DNA from: Veillonella rogosae JCM 15642
GTDB lineage: Bacteria > Bacillota > Negativicutes > Veillonellales > Veillonellaceae
Direction of reading: 5' to 3'
Length of the DNA: 64,000 nucleotides
Assembly (NCBI RefSeq): GCF_002959775.1
Contig: NZ_PPCX01000014.1
Coordinates: forward strand, 1 to 64,000
The translations under genes were made by a program, and so were the position numbers. The notes under the pieces are model-generated. The model saw only the letters and a list, made by a program, of their open reading frames with translations, ran no database searches and was not told the DNA's origin. Shown here piece after piece: positions 18,635 through 29,835 of the stretch (position 1 is its first letter; each line of letters begins with the position of its first letter).

Positions 18635-20206
18635 TTATTCTCCCAACAGTTCACTAATTACACATCCTAATGAAGTGCTTACATCACTAGGTGTATACCC
18701 CCAAGCCTTAGTGTCGTTTAAAATATCAGCACTACGACTATGTACATACACGCCGAGAACTGCACTATCTTGTAAGGAATAACCTTGGCTAATGAATCCA
18801 GCGATTACACCGGTTAGTACATCCCCCATACCGCCAGAACCCATACCAGCGTTGCCAATCGTATTAACATATACAGTTCCATCTGGTAATGCTACCACAG
18901 AAGGAATCCCTTTTAACACTAAAACAACTTGGTGTTTCTTAGCAAATTCCCTTGCTAACGTAATGTAATGACGCTCAATCCATTTGATAGGCAAGTCAAT
19001 AAGCCTACTAAACTCACCTAAGTGAGGTGTCATAACACAATATGGTAGATCTCGTTCCACCGCGTATATAGACTCAATCTCACCATCGCGTAAGGCATCT
19101 TTATCAACAGAACCTACATGGCCCAATGCATAAAGAGCATCTGCATCAAGAACCAATGGACCTTCGTAGCTATCTAAAATAGAATCTACAAAATCAGGAA
19201 TATCACTAGTACGTCCTAGGCCTGGTCCCATAGCAACCACTTGACGCCCTTCTAACATAGCTTTATGAGCCTCTGTAGAGGTAACCATTACTTCCGGTAT
19301 AATGCGACCTTGTACGACTGGTTTAATCACTTCTGGTACACCTAAAGTCACCTTGCCAGCGCCACTATGAACTGCAGCCTCTGCAGCTAAAATAGGAGCC
19401 CCTATCATATCATTAGAGCCACCAATAATCAAGGCATTCCCATTGACGCCTTTATGAGCCATAGGAATCCGATAGTTAATAAGCTTTTCCGCTAAATTAG
19501 AATCAATTGTTACAGTAATATCACGATCTCCCAGCACTTTCTGCCAAGGTGCTCCTAACGGAGCAACAACAGCTATCCCCCCTACAGCCTTGCCAGGATA
19601 TAGTAATAATCCTTGTTTAATGGCACCAAAGGTAACTGTGTAATCATAGGCCAATGTACCTTCAGCTATTTGACCTGTTGTAGCATCTAAGCCAGCAGGT
19701 ACATCAATGGCCCACAAATCAAAATTATATTGACTGCGCATAGTATCAATATCATGGAGTACATCCACAGTTAAATCTCTCAACTTTCCAGTTAAGCCTG
19801 TTCCCATAATACCTTCCACAGCAACAGCTACATTAGACCAATCATTAAATTCATCATACATATCGATGATACAACCCATGGCCTCACAACGTTCTAATTG
19901 CAATGCAAAAAGATCACTACATTTGCTAGTATCTCCTACTAGTACAATTTGTACAGGTACGCCTTGTTCCATTAAATGGCGAGCCGCTACAAGACCATCT
20001 GCCCCATTATTCCCTGTACCGCAGATAAATAGAACAAAACTATTGATAGAACGGGCGTTATCTAAGGAAAACAAATCATATTGTCCCCATAAAGCATCAA
20101 CAATGCCTCGTCCTGCATTTTCCATAAGAATTTCCAAAGAGACACCTAATTGCTTAGGAACCTCTCGATCTATAAATCGAGCATCTTCAGTTGTTAAAAT
20201 ATTCAT
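18635..20206 (-). CDS. nnr: Bifunctional NAD(P)H-hydrate epimerase / dehydratase Nnr
   Basis: About 523 residues. The N-terminal epimerase (YjeF_N) has MENAGRGIVDAL and CGTGNNGADGLVAARHL. The C-terminal ADP-dependent dehydratase (YjeF_C) has AHKGVNGNALIIGGS, VLDADALYAL, MTPHLGEFSRL and GSGGMGDVLTGVIAG. It repairs damaged NAD(P)H hydrates. I chose the ATG at 20206 because GAAGGAG precedes it; a TTG five codons earlier lies inside that site. It follows acpS by one base. Confidence 0.95.
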   Translation of the reverse strand: MNILTTEDARFIDREVPKQLGVSLEILMENAGRGIVDALWGQYDLFSLDNARSINSFVLFICGTGNNGADGLVAARHLMEQGVPVQIVLVGDTSKCSDLFALQLERCEAMGCIIDMYDEFNDWSNVAVAVEGIMGTGLTGKLRDLTVDVLHDIDTMRSQYNFDLWAIDVPAGLDATTGQIAEGTLAYDYTVTFGAIKQGLLLYPGKAVGGIAVVAPLGAPWQKVLGDRDITVTIDSNLAEKLINYRIPMAHKGVNGNALIIGGSNDMIGAPILAAEAAVHSGAGKVTLGVPEVIKPVVQGRIIPEVMVTSTEAHKAMLEGRQVVAMGPGLGRTSDIPDFVDSILDSYEGPLVLDADALYALGHVGSVDKDALRDGEIESIYAVERDLPYCVMTPHLGEFSRLIDLPIKWIERHYITLAREFAKKHQVVLVLKGIPSVVALPDGTVYVNTIGNAGMGSGGMGDVLTGVIAGFISQGYSLQDSAVLGVYVHSRSADILNDTKAWGYTPSDVSTSLGCVISELLGE

Positions 20207-20207
20207 C

Positions 20208-20579
20208 TTATGCTCCTTCAAGTATAACCGTACTCATTGCGTATTCCTTGCAATGACTAATTGATACGTGAATATTAGTATAGCCTAAGGTTTCATAGAT
20301 ATTTTTGAAAGTATCTTGTAAACGGATCAAAGGCGCCCCTAATTCATCGTGATATATTTCTATATCTTGCCAAGATCCATGGCGCATCCCCGTCCCTAGC
20401 GCTTTAATAAACGCCTCTTTTGCGGCATAAATTCCTGCGAAGGATTCATAACGCCCTTTATTACGACTTTCACAATAATCTATCTCATGAGGCGTATACA
20501 CACGCTCCACAAATAAACTAGACCGCTCTATAGCTTGGCGGATACGTTCAATTTCTATAATATCGTTCCCTAATTTCAT
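20208..20579 (-). CDS. acpS: Holo-[acyl-carrier-protein] synthase AcpS
   Basis: 123 residues, typical for this trimeric enzyme, which moves phosphopantetheine from CoA to acyl carrier protein. GNDIIEIERIR at the N-terminus holds the metal-binding Asp, FAGIYAAKEAFIKALG the Glu/Lys pair, and HVSISHCKEYA the C-terminal motif. acpS-nnr adjacency is common. Confidence 0.96.
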   Translation of the reverse strand: MKLGNDIIEIERIRQAIERSSLFVERVYTPHEIDYCESRNKGRYESFAGIYAAKEAFIKALGTGMRHGSWQDIEIYHDELGAPLIRLQDTFKNIYETLGYTNIHVSISHCKEYAMSTVILEGA

Positions 20580-20647
20580 AATAGCTCCTAAAATACCCTA
20601 ACACTATTATTATACACTCTTAAAAGGGATTAAAACATAGATAATAT

Positions 20648-21439
20648 CTAGGCATTTATAGAGAATGGTAAACTAGGCAAGCCGTAAATTTCAACTTTCC
20701 CCTTACGATTTACAGCCATATACATTTGACCATTCCGATAATCCATATCCTCAACCTCCATACCAGATGTATAAGGACTAATATTTTTCACAACCCCTTC
20801 TTCATCGACAAAAACAAAGGTTGTTAAGGTTGTAAAAATAGTATTACCATTGCCAGCATAAGCACCATTATTGTTTAAATCTGTATGCTCTGCGTCAATC
20901 TTATAAGTCTTAATCTTATTAAAATTAGAGTCATAATAATTAATTGTACGATGAGAATTTGTTAACGGCACAATAGATACGTATTCATTACGGTCTTTAT
21001 CAAAGGCAAAGTTAAACACCTTTTCTTTTAATCTAATAGGTGCTTCTACAATCATACTATCCGCCTCTATAGGCGTAACAATATAACCATCTACAACGGC
21101 ATTTGTCGTATAGTAGCGATTATTGTTAGGATTATAAGTTAAGGTATTCATGTGACCTAACAGCTTTTTATGACTATATTCATATTTTGCAACTACCTTA
21201 AAGGTTGTAGGACTAATTTCGTAAATGATTTGCTTTGTATTTTCAGAGTTAATACAAGCTAAAACAAAAACGTCTTTTTTAGAGTTATAACAAAATCCTT
21301 GGCATTGATTTACGCCCGAATCTAACGGGATTTCTGCTAAACGAGATAAAGGCAATGGCATTTGAACAACACTTACATGTTGTGTTAGCTTTGGAATATC
21401 AAAGACATTAGCAATATAGTCAATTACACCTTGATCCAT
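20648..21439 (-). CDS. Hypothetical protein, beta-propeller-like
   Basis: 263 residues with no signal peptide or membrane segment. The sequence is rich in short repeated beta patterns of the type seen in propeller blades: FCYNSKKDVFVLACIN, LTYNPNNNRYYTTN, FAFDKDRNEYVSIV and MDYRNGQMYMAVN, each about 45-50 residues apart. That spacing suggests five or so blades. I do not recognise the family. It stands alone between acpS and the tRNA, with its own short flanks, so the context gives no function. Confidence 0.7.
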   Translation of the reverse strand: MDQGVIDYIANVFDIPKLTQHVSVVQMPLPLSRLAEIPLDSGVNQCQGFCYNSKKDVFVLACINSENTKQIIYEISPTTFKVVAKYEYSHKKLLGHMNTLTYNPNNNRYYTTNAVVDGYIVTPIEADSMIVEAPIRLKEKVFNFAFDKDRNEYVSIVPLTNSHRTINYYDSNFNKIKTYKIDAEHTDLNNNGAYAGNGNTIFTTLTTFVFVDEEGVVKNISPYTSGMEVEDMDYRNGQMYMAVNRKGKVEIYGLPSLPFSINA

Positions 21440-21500
21440 AATGTCACCTCAAAAAAGGAAAATGTATATTAAGTATATAAATTCAATAAATATAAAAAAT

Positions 21501-21528
21501 AGGCGGTAAGACAAAAGTCTTACCGCCT
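21501..21528 (-). terminator. Terminator after tRNA-Leu
   Basis: AGGCGGTAAGAC pairs with GTCTTACCGCCT over a 4-base loop, followed by ATTTTTTAT on the minus strand, immediately after the tRNA. Confidence 0.85.
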
Positions 21529-21533
21529 AAAGT

Positions 21534-21617
21534 TGGTGCCGGAGGTGGGACTTGAACCCACACGGTGTTACCCGCTTGATTTTGAGTCAAGTGCGTCTGC
21601 CATTCCGCCACTCCGGC
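21534..21617 (-). tRNA. tRNA-Leu (anticodon CAA)
   Basis: An 84-base tRNA with encoded CCA. The acceptor stem GCCGGAG pairs with CTCCGGC, the anticodon stem-loop is CTTGA-CTCAAAA-TCAAG giving CAA (reads UUG), a long variable arm (class II) follows, and the T-arm has GTGGGTTCAAGTCCCAC. Confidence 0.95.
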
Positions 21618-21671
21618 GTCTCGGAACATTTGTTATTATACAGACATCCCTACACAATGTCAACCTGTTTT

Positions 21672-22433
21672 TTATATTTTCCCTAAAATATTTTTAACAG
21701 CTTCCATATCGGAATCACATTGCTGTTTCCACGTAAGTGCTACCCCTGTAATATATCCCTTACGAGCATATTCTACATCAGTAGGCACACTTTCAGCACC
21801 ATAATCTAATTCACCTGCTAGCCAATAGTAATCCTGCCCTCTTGAGTTAATACGAGCATCGATAATATTACTATAAGTCTGCAAGCCTTGGCTCACCATT
21901 TTAAAATGATCCCAATCACAAATGCCACGTAACGGAAAGTTCACATTAAGCAAACCACTAAACTGGCCCTTAACATAAATTTTATCAATTAATTCATGAA
22001 TAAAGGGATGCATTTCAGCGCCTCGTTCAGCAGAATAGCGCTCAACAGACAAAGCTAATCCTGGAATGCCGTAAAAACAACTTTCCATAGCAGCTGATAC
22101 AGTACCAGAATACAATACATCAGAGCCTAAGTTAAAACCATGATTAATACCAGAAATTACAAGGTCAGGCATATCATCAGTCAATAAATAACTAAGGCCA
22201 AACTTCATACAATCAGACGGCGTTCCCGTTAGAGCATAAAGGCGAGGATTTTCATCCTCGCCATTGTACGCATCTAGTTTTAATGGAACCTCAGTCGTCA
22301 ATGCATGGGATTTAGCACTTTGCTCATTCGCAGGTGCTACAACGGTAATTCGATAATATTGACTTAAGTACGATGCAAGATGGCGTAAACCATCTGCTAA
22401 AATACCATCATCATTACACATTAAAATATGCAT
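21672..22433 (-). CDS. surE: 5'/3'-nucleotidase SurE
   Basis: About 253 residues. It dephosphorylates nucleoside monophosphates using a divalent metal. The N-terminal ILMCNDDGILADG carries the metal-binding DD pair, and LTGTPSDCMKFGL and VISGINHGFNLGSDVLYSGT are the other family motifs. The ATG at 22433 has AGGAG five bases upstream; a GTG two codons earlier is possible. It is the last gene of the guaB-to-surE string. Confidence 0.94.
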   Translation of the reverse strand: MHILMCNDDGILADGLRHLASYLSQYYRITVVAPANEQSAKSHALTTEVPLKLDAYNGEDENPRLYALTGTPSDCMKFGLSYLLTDDMPDLVISGINHGFNLGSDVLYSGTVSAAMESCFYGIPGLALSVERYSAERGAEMHPFIHELIDKIYVKGQFSGLLNVNFPLRGICDWDHFKMVSQGLQTYSNIIDARINSRGQDYYWLAGELDYGAESVPTDVEYARKGYITGVALTWKQQCDSDMEAVKNILGKI

Positions 22434-22450
22434 AGTCACTCCTACAGATT

Positions 22451-23713
22451 CTATTTTTTATTCTTATTCATATTTCCCATACGCGTTAATTTAACGTCAT
22501 CTAAGCCAACGGCTCTCGTATGAACTGTGTGAGACCATACTTTGTTATGACGACGGAACCAACCTAAAATATTTACTGGAATCCAAGAATAAACAAATAA
22601 TGGATATAGTAAATAGTAGAACCAAATCTTTGGTGGCACCTTAATTTTCAATAACACGATTAATGGGAATAAATATTGACCAACACCGATAATAGTCCAA
22701 ACAGACATTGGCATGATTTGATACAAAATATTTGTATAAATTGGAGTATACGCATTGATGTAAGACAACACCAAGTATACAGTAGTCAACAATAAGAAAT
22801 AGGGTTGACTCACTTGGAAAATACCATCCAAAATCATAATATTCCCGGTTTTGATGCCTGTAGCAAATAATTTAGGAATATATCGACCAGCACAGTCAAA
22901 TTGACCTTGAGCCCAACGTAAACGCTGTTTACAGGAGGCCATCATGGTCGTTACCTTCTCATCGTATACGATGGCATCGTGGCCCCAACATGTACGGATA
23001 CCATGAGTTAATAACTTCATGGAGAATTCCATATCCTCAGTCAAGCTATTACAATCCCAACCGTACTCGCGAATGATAGATGTACGGATACACATACCTG
23101 TACCACCCAAAGCGGTAGACAAACCAATGCGATATTTTGCTAAATGCCACATATGGTTTACCATCCAAAACGCGATGGAGAACGTACCTGCTACCCAAGA
23201 ATCCGTTGGGTTTTTAGAGTTCAAGTAACCTTGAATTACAGACTCACCTTTTTCAAGGTGATCATTCATTTCTAACATAAATTGTGGATGTACTAAATTA
23301 TCGGCATCAAAGATAAGGAAGGCATCGTATTTCCTTTCCATTTTCTCTACTCGATCGAACATCCACCCCATGGCATAACCTTTACCTACTTCTTGTTTAT
23401 TTTCGCGCACATGCACATTAGCACCAGCAGCACTAGCAACTTCAGCTGTCTTATCTGTACAGTTATCTGCTACTACAAAGATATCGTATAGCTCATCAGG
23501 ATAATCTAAGCCACGTAAGTTTTTTACTAACTCACCAACTACTGCTTCCTCATTATGAGCACATACAACGATGGCAAAGGAATTTTTAGGGGTATAGTTT
23601 TTATGTACTCGCGACCGCCACATACCAACAACGGCGAGTATAAAATAATAAACCGTATAGATTACGATTATTACCTGCATAGGGATCAGTAGTAGATCCA
23701 GTAGGTAATTCAT
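22451..23713 (-). CDS. Membrane family-2 glycosyltransferase
   Basis: About 420 residues. An N-terminal membrane segment is followed by a GT-A catalytic domain: IVVCAHNEEAVVGELV, VADNCTDKT, the DxD motif in IFDADNLVHP, TEDMEFS (catalytic Asp) and the QxxRW motif in KQRLRWAQGQ. Several membrane helices follow. This layout is shared with processive enzymes such as PgaC and NodC, and with single-transfer lipid glycosyltransferases. The product could be an exopolysaccharide or glycolipid. ATG chosen at 23713 because GGAGG lies upstream. It is in an operon with phospholipid genes. Confidence 0.87.
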   Translation of the reverse strand: MNYLLDLLLIPMQVIIVIYTVYYFILAVVGMWRSRVHKNYTPKNSFAIVVCAHNEEAVVGELVKNLRGLDYPDELYDIFVVADNCTDKTAEVASAAGANVHVRENKQEVGKGYAMGWMFDRVEKMERKYDAFLIFDADNLVHPQFMLEMNDHLEKGESVIQGYLNSKNPTDSWVAGTFSIAFWMVNHMWHLAKYRIGLSTALGGTGMCIRTSIIREYGWDCNSLTEDMEFSMKLLTHGIRTCWGHDAIVYDEKVTTMMASCKQRLRWAQGQFDCAGRYIPKLFATGIKTGNIMILDGIFQVSQPYFLLLTTVYLVLSYINAYTPIYTNILYQIMPMSVWTIIGVGQYLFPLIVLLKIKVPPKIWFYYLLYPLFVYSWIPVNILGWFRRHNKVWSHTVHTRAVGLDDVKLTRMGNMNKNKK

Positions 23714-23732
23714 ACTATTTTCCTCCACACAC

Positions 23733-24404
23733 CTATTTACGTACTATATTTAAAGCCCCATTGATGAGCCCAAACATTACATAGCCTGCAAAAATCATAA
23801 CAGCCCAAGTATGCCAATCATACACGAGACATGCTATCACAAAAATTGCTGTAAGCACATAAGAAAGCTTATTAATGTAAATTTCGCTCTTACCTTTAAA
23901 GTCAGGATATTTTACTTCACTAACCATGAGGATGCCTACACCAATCATACAAACTACCAATACAAATTGAGGCACCGATACGCCACACAATACGTACGTT
24001 GCCGCCAAACAGCCTGCAGCTGGAATTGGTAATCCTTCAAAGTAACCATGTACTTCATCGGTTTTAATGTTAAAACGAGCAAGGCGGAATGCACCCAATA
24101 CAGCAAATACTAATAATGGTACATAGGCAATCCATCCCAAACCATAAAGCTCTTTCATATATAACATATAAGCTGGTGCTACACCAAAGCCTACAACATC
24201 TGACAAAGAGTCTAGTTCACGACCCATAGGTCCTGCCACACCTAACGCTCTCGCTACACGACCATCTAAACCATCAGCAACTAAGGATAATAGTACGCAG
24301 ATAGCAGCATAGAAGGTATTTCCTGTAGCAGAGAATGTGATACCTAGCACACCAAAAGCTAAATTAGCACTAGTAAATAAATTTGGAATTATAGATTTAT
24401 TCAT
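23733..24404 (-). CDS. pssA: CDP-diacylglycerol--serine O-phosphatidyltransferase
   Basis: About 223 residues, an integral membrane protein. The CDP-alcohol phosphatidyltransferase motif is seen as DGLDGRVARALGV followed by GRELDSLSDVVGFG, giving the DG-AR-G-D-D pattern. It makes phosphatidylserine from CDP-diacylglycerol and serine, the substrate of the decarboxylase encoded just upstream. The ATG at 24404 has GGGAGGT upstream and overlaps psd by 8 bases. Confidence 0.94.
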   Translation of the reverse strand: MNKSIIPNLFTSANLAFGVLGITFSATGNTFYAAICVLLSLVADGLDGRVARALGVAGPMGRELDSLSDVVGFGVAPAYMLYMKELYGLGWIAYVPLLVFAVLGAFRLARFNIKTDEVHGYFEGLPIPAAGCLAATYVLCGVSVPQFVLVVCMIGVGILMVSEVKYPDFKGKSEIYINKLSYVLTAIFVIACLVYDWHTWAVMIFAGYVMFGLINGALNIVRK

Positions 24405-25038
24405 GACGTAACCTCCCGATAACAGTGTCACCACCTGTAATATGTTGACCTTTTTCCACGAATAACTCTACATTCTTATCCATATAGAGCTCAGTACAGG
24501 AACCGAACTTAATCATTCCGTACAATTGACCGCGTTCAAGCTCGCTATCTAGATCTGTCCAAGATACGATACGTCTTGCTAAAAGGCCTGCGATTTGTGT
24601 TACCAAAACGGAGGTACGATCATTCTCAATACAAATAGTATGACGTTCATTTTCAAAGCCTACATCATCTTTGAAGGCCGGCAAAAAACTGCCCATCGTA
24701 TAATGACGGTACGTAATTTTACCATCTATAGGCGCACGATTAGCATGTACGTCAAAAACAGATAAGAAGATAGTCACCTTTTTACATTCTTTATGTAAGT
24801 AAATATCTTCATATACATCAGAGATATCCATGATTTTCCCATCTGCAGGGGACAAAATCAATTCTGGATCTTGAGGGATTACACGTTTAGGATTTCTAAA
24901 GAAATTGACGAAAAATAATGCCAAAATAAATGAAATAATCGCAATTACATAATGTCCTAAAAATCCTAATACCACTGTAATAACGAGCATAGCCCCTATC
25001 AGTGGAAACCCTTCCTTAATAATTGGTCCTGTAGGCAC
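24397..25038 (-). CDS. psd: Phosphatidylserine decarboxylase proenzyme
   Basis: 213 residues, the short bacterial type. N-terminal membrane helices are followed by LSPADGKIMDI, FLSVFDVHANRAPIDG (catalytic His region) and the self-cleavage site in KFGSCTELY, where the serine becomes the pyruvoyl group. It converts phosphatidylserine to phosphatidylethanolamine at the inner membrane. It is paired with pssA. Confidence 0.94.
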   Translation of the reverse strand: MPTGPIIKEGFPLIGAMLVITVVLGFLGHYVIAIISFILALFFVNFFRNPKRVIPQDPELILSPADGKIMDISDVYEDIYLHKECKKVTIFLSVFDVHANRAPIDGKITYRHYTMGSFLPAFKDDVGFENERHTICIENDRTSVLVTQIAGLLARRIVSWTDLDSELERGQLYGMIKFGSCTELYMDKNVELFVEKGQHITGGDTVIGRLRHE

Positions 25039-25051
25039 GATTCAACACTCC

Positions 25052-25774
25052 CTATTTATTTCTAATAACGGTCCACATAAACTTTGGAATAGCCAACATG
25101 CGGCCAATCCGTTGAGGTTCTAAATATAATCGATACAACCATTCAAGTCGATTTCGTTGCATCCATTCTGGAGCCCGAGGAATATTACCTGCCAAGACAT
25201 CAAAGGAACCACCAATACCGATAGCCACTACGCCATCAAGGTGACTCAATTTTTCTGCAATCCATTGCTCTTGCTTTGGCACACCTAAGGCAACAAATAC
25301 TAATTTCGCCTTAGATTCACCAATAGTATCAATGATTTCTTGTTCCTCTGCGCTATCGAAGAATCCATCATGAATTCCTGCTATATTTAACTCACCCACT
25401 TGAGCCGCCAAATTATCAACTGCACGCTGAGCAACACCAGGTGCCGCCCCTAAGCAGTATACAGGAATATGATGGGTAGCCGCAACTTTGAACAACTCCT
25501 TAGTTACGTCTACACCTGTTACACGTTCAGGTACATGTTCACCTTGACGTTCTGCTGCCCACAAAATGCCAGCCCCGTCAGGCACGACGAGACTAGCATC
25601 ATTCAATATGGTGTGCAATGTAGGGTTTTCATTAGCCAACATAACCATTTCTGCATTAGCCGTGGCTACTAAGTGTAGCCCCGGCTGTTCAGTCAATTGT
25701 AAAATTCGTTGGACTGCCTCATCCATTGTTACACAATCGATAGGCACAGATAAAACAGAAATACGTTTATTCAA
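25052..25774 (-). CDS. WecG/TagA/CpsF-family glycosyltransferase
   Basis: 240 residues of the GT26 family. ATANAEMVMLA near residue 38, VVPDGAGILWAAE, LGAAPGVAQRAV, VALGVPKQEQWIAE and the C-terminal GGSFDVLAGNIPRAP are the family motifs. Members transfer ManNAc or ManNAcA onto lipid-linked sugars for teichoic acid linkage units or enterobacterial common antigen. In a diderm without wall teichoic acid the acceptor is more likely a lipid-linked surface glycan. Its place among phospholipid and sugar-transfer genes supports an envelope role. Confidence 0.9.
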   Translation of the reverse strand: MNKRISVLSVPIDCVTMDEAVQRILQLTEQPGLHLVATANAEMVMLANENPTLHTILNDASLVVPDGAGILWAAERQGEHVPERVTGVDVTKELFKVAATHHIPVYCLGAAPGVAQRAVDNLAAQVGELNIAGIHDGFFDSAEEQEIIDTIGESKAKLVFVALGVPKQEQWIAEKLSHLDGVVAIGIGGSFDVLAGNIPRAPEWMQRNRLEWLYRLYLEPQRIGRMLAIPKFMWTVIRNK

Positions 25775-25789
25775 TGTAATACTCCATTA

Positions 25790-27247
<1,458 letters not shown>

Positions 27248-27276
27248 TTATTTCCTTTCCGTATAATAAAACAAAA

Positions 27277-27319
27277 CTACGACCCGCCTAGTCCATAGGG
27301 ACTAGGCGGTCAGTCGTAG
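27277..27319 (-). terminator. Long hairpin between the tautomerase gene and guaB
   Basis: CCGCCTAGTCC (27284-27294) pairs with GGACTAGGCGG (27299-27309), and an outer CTACGAC/GTCGTAG helix (27277-27283, 27313-27319) extends it past a 3-base bulge. TTTTG follows on the minus strand. It starts one base after the tautomerase stop and ends 33 bases before guaB. Confidence 0.75.
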
Positions 27320-27320
27320 C

Positions 27321-27506
27321 TTAGCGTTCAGACCGCAAAATGCCGCCTTCCATATAATCATCTTTTTTCATATCTACGAAGATAACTTTTACTGCATCAG
27401 CAGGAACATTTACGATATCAACCGCAGCTTTAGTGATAGCTTCACCTAATTGTTTCTTTTGTTCTTTTGTGCGCCCTTCAACGAGCTCTACATGGATAAT
27501 TGGCAT
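27321..27506 (-). CDS. 4-oxalocrotonate tautomerase-family protein
   Basis: 61 residues, the size of the small tautomerase subunits that assemble as hexamers. The catalytic Pro follows the start Met in MPIIHVELVEGRTKEQK. The central Arg and the C-terminal VIFVDMKKDDYMEGG match the family. The physiological substrate is unknown in most bacteria. The start at 27506 is set by GGAGG just upstream and by the need for an N-terminal proline. Confidence 0.9.
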   Translation of the reverse strand: MPIIHVELVEGRTKEQKKQLGEAITKAAVDIVNVPADAVKVIFVDMKKDDYMEGGILRSER

Positions 27507-27638
27507 ATTAACCTCCATAGATGAAAAAATGAAATAAATTGTTTGTTCTATTATACGGTATGAGGAACATATACACAAGGGAAAAAGCCAGATAAAATCT
27601 AATATTATCGATACTTATGTACTTATTATTCCTACCTC

Positions 27639-29681
27639 TTAATTATACAATATTCTTAGGAATTTTTCACCAAATCTTTTTTCTAATTCTTCTTTCATGA
27701 CAGATTCTAATGTTTCCATACCAAATTGACATGCAAAGTCTAGCACATCCTTGCGCGCCTCCACTAGAATTTCGATATCTTTAATGATATTAGCAACCCG
27801 TAAATCAGGTAAGCCCGATTGAGCTAATCCAAATAATTGACCTGATCCACGTAACAATAGATCTTGCTCCGCTAGTTCAAAACCATCTTGCGTTTCTTCC
27901 ATCAGCTTCAAACGTTCTTGACTTACGTCATTTTTTGAATCACTTACGAGGATACAGTAGGACTGATGAGAACCACGACCTACACGGCCACGCAACTGAT
28001 GCAATTGAGACAAGCCAAATCGCTCAGCCCCTTCAATACACATGATGGTCGCATTAGGTACATTGACACCAACCTCGATAACCGTAGTGGAAACCAGTAA
28101 TGAAATGTCTCCATTGTGAAATGCATTCATCACTTCATCCTTTTCACTAGGTTTCATTCGACCATGAACGAGTCCCACTTCATAGGCCTTGTAAAAGTAC
28201 TCTTTTAGTTCTAAATACAATTCTTCTGCAGCTTGCAAGTCTAATTTTTCCGACTCTTCAACGAGTGGACACACTACGTAGACTTGGCGCCCTTCCGCCA
28301 TCTCCTTACCAAAGAATGCCCGTAGTCGATCTTTATAAGAGCTATCTACAGCATAGGTTTTTACAGGCTTACGACCTGGTGGCATCTCTTTAATCAAGGA
28401 TACTGCCAAATCACCATACACAGATAATGTCATGGTTCGAGGAATCGGTGTAGCCGTCATGATAAGTACGTGAGGATATGTACCCTTCTGTTGCAACCGA
28501 GCCCGTTGTTCTACACCAAAGCGATGTTGTTCATCAATGATAACAAGTCCTAAGTTGTGAAAGTTAACACCTTCTTGAATAAGAGCATGGGTGCCAATAA
28601 TCATATGAATCGATCCATCAGCTAACCCTTCATAGATACGTTCTTTTTCTTTTTTTGTAGTAGAGCCCGTTAACAGCTCTATGGTAATCCCCAAATTACC
28701 ACACACTTCTGTTATACCTTCGTAATGTTGTGCCGCCAAAATCTCCGTTGGAGCCATTAACGCCCCTTGGTACCCATTTTCAATGGCTTTCAACAAACTC
28801 AACGTAGCTACAACAGTTTTACCAGAGCCTACATCACCTTGTAATAACCGTTGCATAGGACGTTCATCTTCCATATCGATACGAATATCCTCTAATGCAC
28901 GCTGTTGATCACCGGTCAACGAAAATGGTAGATTTTCAATGCATTTAGCCATTAACTCTCCATTAGGTCCCATCTTCGGACCTCTATGGCACTGCTCTTT
29001 ATTACGCAACAACGCTAAGCCCGCTTGCATGACAAATAACTCTTCATAAGCGAGTTGATGACGAGCCTCTTCGTAACGCTCAGAGGAATCGGGGAAATGC
29101 ATCATCTTAAATGCATCATACCGACTCATATAATGGTGAGCCTCCCGAACCTCAACAGGTAAAATCTCTGGTAACTCATGATTAGCGGCAAACCAATTTC
29201 GTACCGATGAACGCACTACAAATTGAGATACCCCATCAGCCAACGCATAAATAGGGACGATACCTCGATCTGGCTCCATTCCATCTCCCAGGTTTTCTAT
29301 TTGTGGCGTATTCATCTGCATAGAGCCATATTGAAATTCCGCTTTTCCATATGCATATAAACGCTGCCCTTTTTTATAAAAGTTCTTCTTATAACCTTGG
29401 TTAAATAGCACAATCTTTAAAGGACCTGTACCATCTGCAATGACTACTTCTAAAATAGACAATCGAGGGCGAGGACGTTTCTCTTGAACTGCTATAACAG
29501 TACCTACTACTCCACCAGTCATGCCAGATTTTAAATCACCAATTCTATAAATCGTACGGCGGTCTTCATAGGTTCTTGGGAAATACGTTAACAAGGATGT
29601 TATATTGGTAATTCCCAACTTATGTAATTGTTTCTCTCGACCAGGACCAATCCCCTTTATAGTCGTCAACCGTTCATCCAT
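27639..29681 (-). CDS. recG: ATP-dependent DNA helicase RecG
   Basis: 680 residues. It remodels stalled replication forks and Holliday junctions. The N-terminal wedge/OB domain (about 1-200) begins IKGIGPGREKQLHKLGI. The helicase core has Walker A LLQGDVGSGKTVVA, the DEQH box VIIDEQHRFGVEQR, TATPIPRT and the motif VI block LSQLHQLRGRVGRG. It stands as a single gene facing rpmB. Confidence 0.97.
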   Translation of the reverse strand: MDERLTTIKGIGPGREKQLHKLGITNITSLLTYFPRTYEDRRTIYRIGDLKSGMTGGVVGTVIAVQEKRPRPRLSILEVVIADGTGPLKIVLFNQGYKKNFYKKGQRLYAYGKAEFQYGSMQMNTPQIENLGDGMEPDRGIVPIYALADGVSQFVVRSSVRNWFAANHELPEILPVEVREAHHYMSRYDAFKMMHFPDSSERYEEARHQLAYEELFVMQAGLALLRNKEQCHRGPKMGPNGELMAKCIENLPFSLTGDQQRALEDIRIDMEDERPMQRLLQGDVGSGKTVVATLSLLKAIENGYQGALMAPTEILAAQHYEGITEVCGNLGITIELLTGSTTKKEKERIYEGLADGSIHMIIGTHALIQEGVNFHNLGLVIIDEQHRFGVEQRARLQQKGTYPHVLIMTATPIPRTMTLSVYGDLAVSLIKEMPPGRKPVKTYAVDSSYKDRLRAFFGKEMAEGRQVYVVCPLVEESEKLDLQAAEELYLELKEYFYKAYEVGLVHGRMKPSEKDEVMNAFHNGDISLLVSTTVIEVGVNVPNATIMCIEGAERFGLSQLHQLRGRVGRGSHQSYCILVSDSKNDVSQERLKLMEETQDGFELAEQDLLLRGSGQLFGLAQSGLPDLRVANIIKDIEILVEARKDVLDFACQFGMETLESVMKEELEKRFGEKFLRILYN

Positions 29682-29835
29682 AGAAACTCCTTTAAATATA
29701 CGATAAACACATGAGATATATCCAATTTCTGTATATCCTTGTGTAAAAGCCCACTCATATCATAGAATATGATATATAGTATACCTTATATTGTAGTATA
29801 TTTCATAAAAAGAGCAATATGTACGATAAAAATAC

